Positions 63,401-64,000 of a stretch of DNA of 64,000 nt are shown one piece after another. The number at the start of each line of letters is the position of its first letter. The first letter of the stretch is position 1. Source of the DNA: Acorus gramineus (lineage: Eukaryota > Streptophyta > Magnoliopsida > Acorales > Acoraceae). The stretch spans positions 496,001 to 560,000 of the forward strand of contig CM060849.1 of NCBI GenBank assembly GCA_030737835.1, given 5' to 3'. A program made the translations under genes and the position numbers. The notes beneath the pieces were generated by a model. The model worked only from the letters and a program-made list of their open reading frames with translations. It searched no databases and was not told the DNA's origin.

Positions 63401-63575
63401 TTTGACTACAGACTCAGTCTTTTAGCTTCCGCATTTGGTGTATATATTATGTCAGCCCTACTTTTATCTGTGTTGTCATTTTTAGTTGTTGGTTGTGGTA
63501 TATTATTGAACTCTTGTTACTGATATCATATATACACTTGCCGCGTTCCGGGGACGGCCGCCCTGGGGCGTGACA
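60449..63575 (+). mobile_element. Solo LTR, ~3-kb LTR family, copy 3
   Basis: A 3127-bp LTR starts TGTTATATATGTGTCAC and ends GGGGCGTGACA. It inserted into the right TIR of a MITE, duplicating CGGG (60445-60448 and 63576-63579), or ACGGG if the terminal A is counted as shared. A TATA box CTATAAATAA lies at 60711-60720, 262 nt in. Donor-like GTAAGG is at 61036, acceptor CTTGCAG ends at 62090, a 36-nt exon-like block ends at 62126 before GTGAGTGGG, and an acceptor TTTTTCAG ends at 63184. The CpG-rich middle differs in detail from the other copies. Confidence 0.85.
61741..61840. repeat. 30-bp GC-rich minisatellite inside LTR copy 3
   Basis: The unit GGTGCGCGCGAGGCGCGGCG plus about ten variable bases starts at 61741, 61771, 61801 and 61831. 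It lies in the same interval of the LTR as the 33-bp repeat of copy 2 but has an unrelated unit. Confidence 0.85.
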
Positions 63576-63585
63576 CGGGGCCTTA

Positions 63586-64000
63586 TGTTTTTTTTGCATA
63601 TACTCCTGAAAATATCTCATTTTGTCAAAAAAAAAGCCTAGTGAATTACTACTTGAAGCAATCTAGTGAATTACTATTTGAACCAATACTCCCAAAAGAG
63701 TTTTAAAGGGTATTGCTACAAAAACTTTAAAAATTTCTAATATGCAAGAACACCATTCAAAAGGGCATTTATGCAAAATTTAAACCTATATGAGGGGTGT
63801 TGATGGGGAGTTCAAAAGGGGCTTTTGACAATATAAGATTTTTGAGGGGTGTATAGATAAAAAACCATTTCGTTTGACCCATTTAATCATGTCATCATGA
63901 CATCATGGTTCGGGGCTCCTATATATCTCCTTAAAAATCCAGTGAAACATTTCATTTTATATTATACAGGGCTGTGCCCCTGTATAACGTTAACATTTTT
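63586..64000. other. Right flank, non-coding, with a terminal hairpin
   Basis: AT-rich sequence without a gene. Near the window end, 63963-63986 forms a 9-bp stem (TATACAGGG/CCCTGTATA) with a 6-nt loop. It resembles hairpins near Helitron ends, but no CTAG follows within the window. Confidence 0.35.

Larger units (their letters stand above)
59851..63582. mobile_element. PIF/Harbinger-type MITE, split by a solo LTR
   Basis: The left end GGCCCCATTTGGTT is preceded by TTA (59848-59850). The right end AACCAAACGGGGCC, broken by the LTR insertion at 60449-63575, is followed by TTA (63583-63585). TIRs starting GGCC with a TTA duplication indicate the PIF/Harbinger (Tourist-like) type. Without the LTR the MITE is about 600 bp, AT-rich and non-coding. 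Confidence 0.75.

Overview
The window looks like nuclear DNA of a flowering plant, probably a dicot. The one intact gene has plant-type GT..AG introns and a plant-type protein. Most of the rest is plant transposable-element sequence: copia and Tat-type gypsy remains, very long solo LTRs, Helitrons, LINEs, and MITEs of the Mutator, hAT and PIF/Harbinger types. No organellar or bacterial genes, rRNA, tRNA or CRISPR array was seen.

Layout. Positions 219-6806 hold two head-to-head solo LTRs of one family, about 3 kb each and each with its own 5-bp target duplication. Positions 6812-19361 are AT-rich Helitron country: a Helitron 3' end, a Helitron 5' end, a Mutator-type MITE, and a 6.2-kb Helitron that stops 357 bp before a start codon. 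Positions 19719-43267 (+) are one host gene of eight exons encoding a 473-residue SAP30-binding-protein (HCNGP) homologue. It is about 23.5 kb long for only 1.4 kb of coding sequence. Its 12.2-kb intron 2 holds two LINE pieces, a hAT-like MITE and a rearranged copia element; intron 4 holds a pair of copia-type LTR remnants.

Downstream, 44391-45775 is a broken FAR1/FRS (MULE-transposase-derived) gene cut off by a defective Tat-lineage gypsy element (about 45.8-57.5 kb). That element keeps gag/protease and integrase ends, and on the opposite strand a spliced plant-mobile-domain plus coiled-coil gene. A 2.2-kb solo LTR sits inside it. At 59851-63582 a PIF/Harbinger-type MITE is split by a third copy of the 3-kb solo LTR. 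Nearly all the DNA therefore records transposon insertion around one conserved nuclear gene.

The most striking signals are three. First, all three 3-kb LTRs share a splice-like layout: a TATA box at a fixed distance, a donor, a long GC-rich intron-like stretch with minisatellites, a 36-37 nt micro-exon, and then a second donor and acceptor. Second, the copia locus carries an exact 836-bp duplication of host intron, which implies exchange between a solo-LTR and a full-length state. Third, the antisense plant-mobile-domain gene is bracketed by clusters of GGCGGCTA hairpins.
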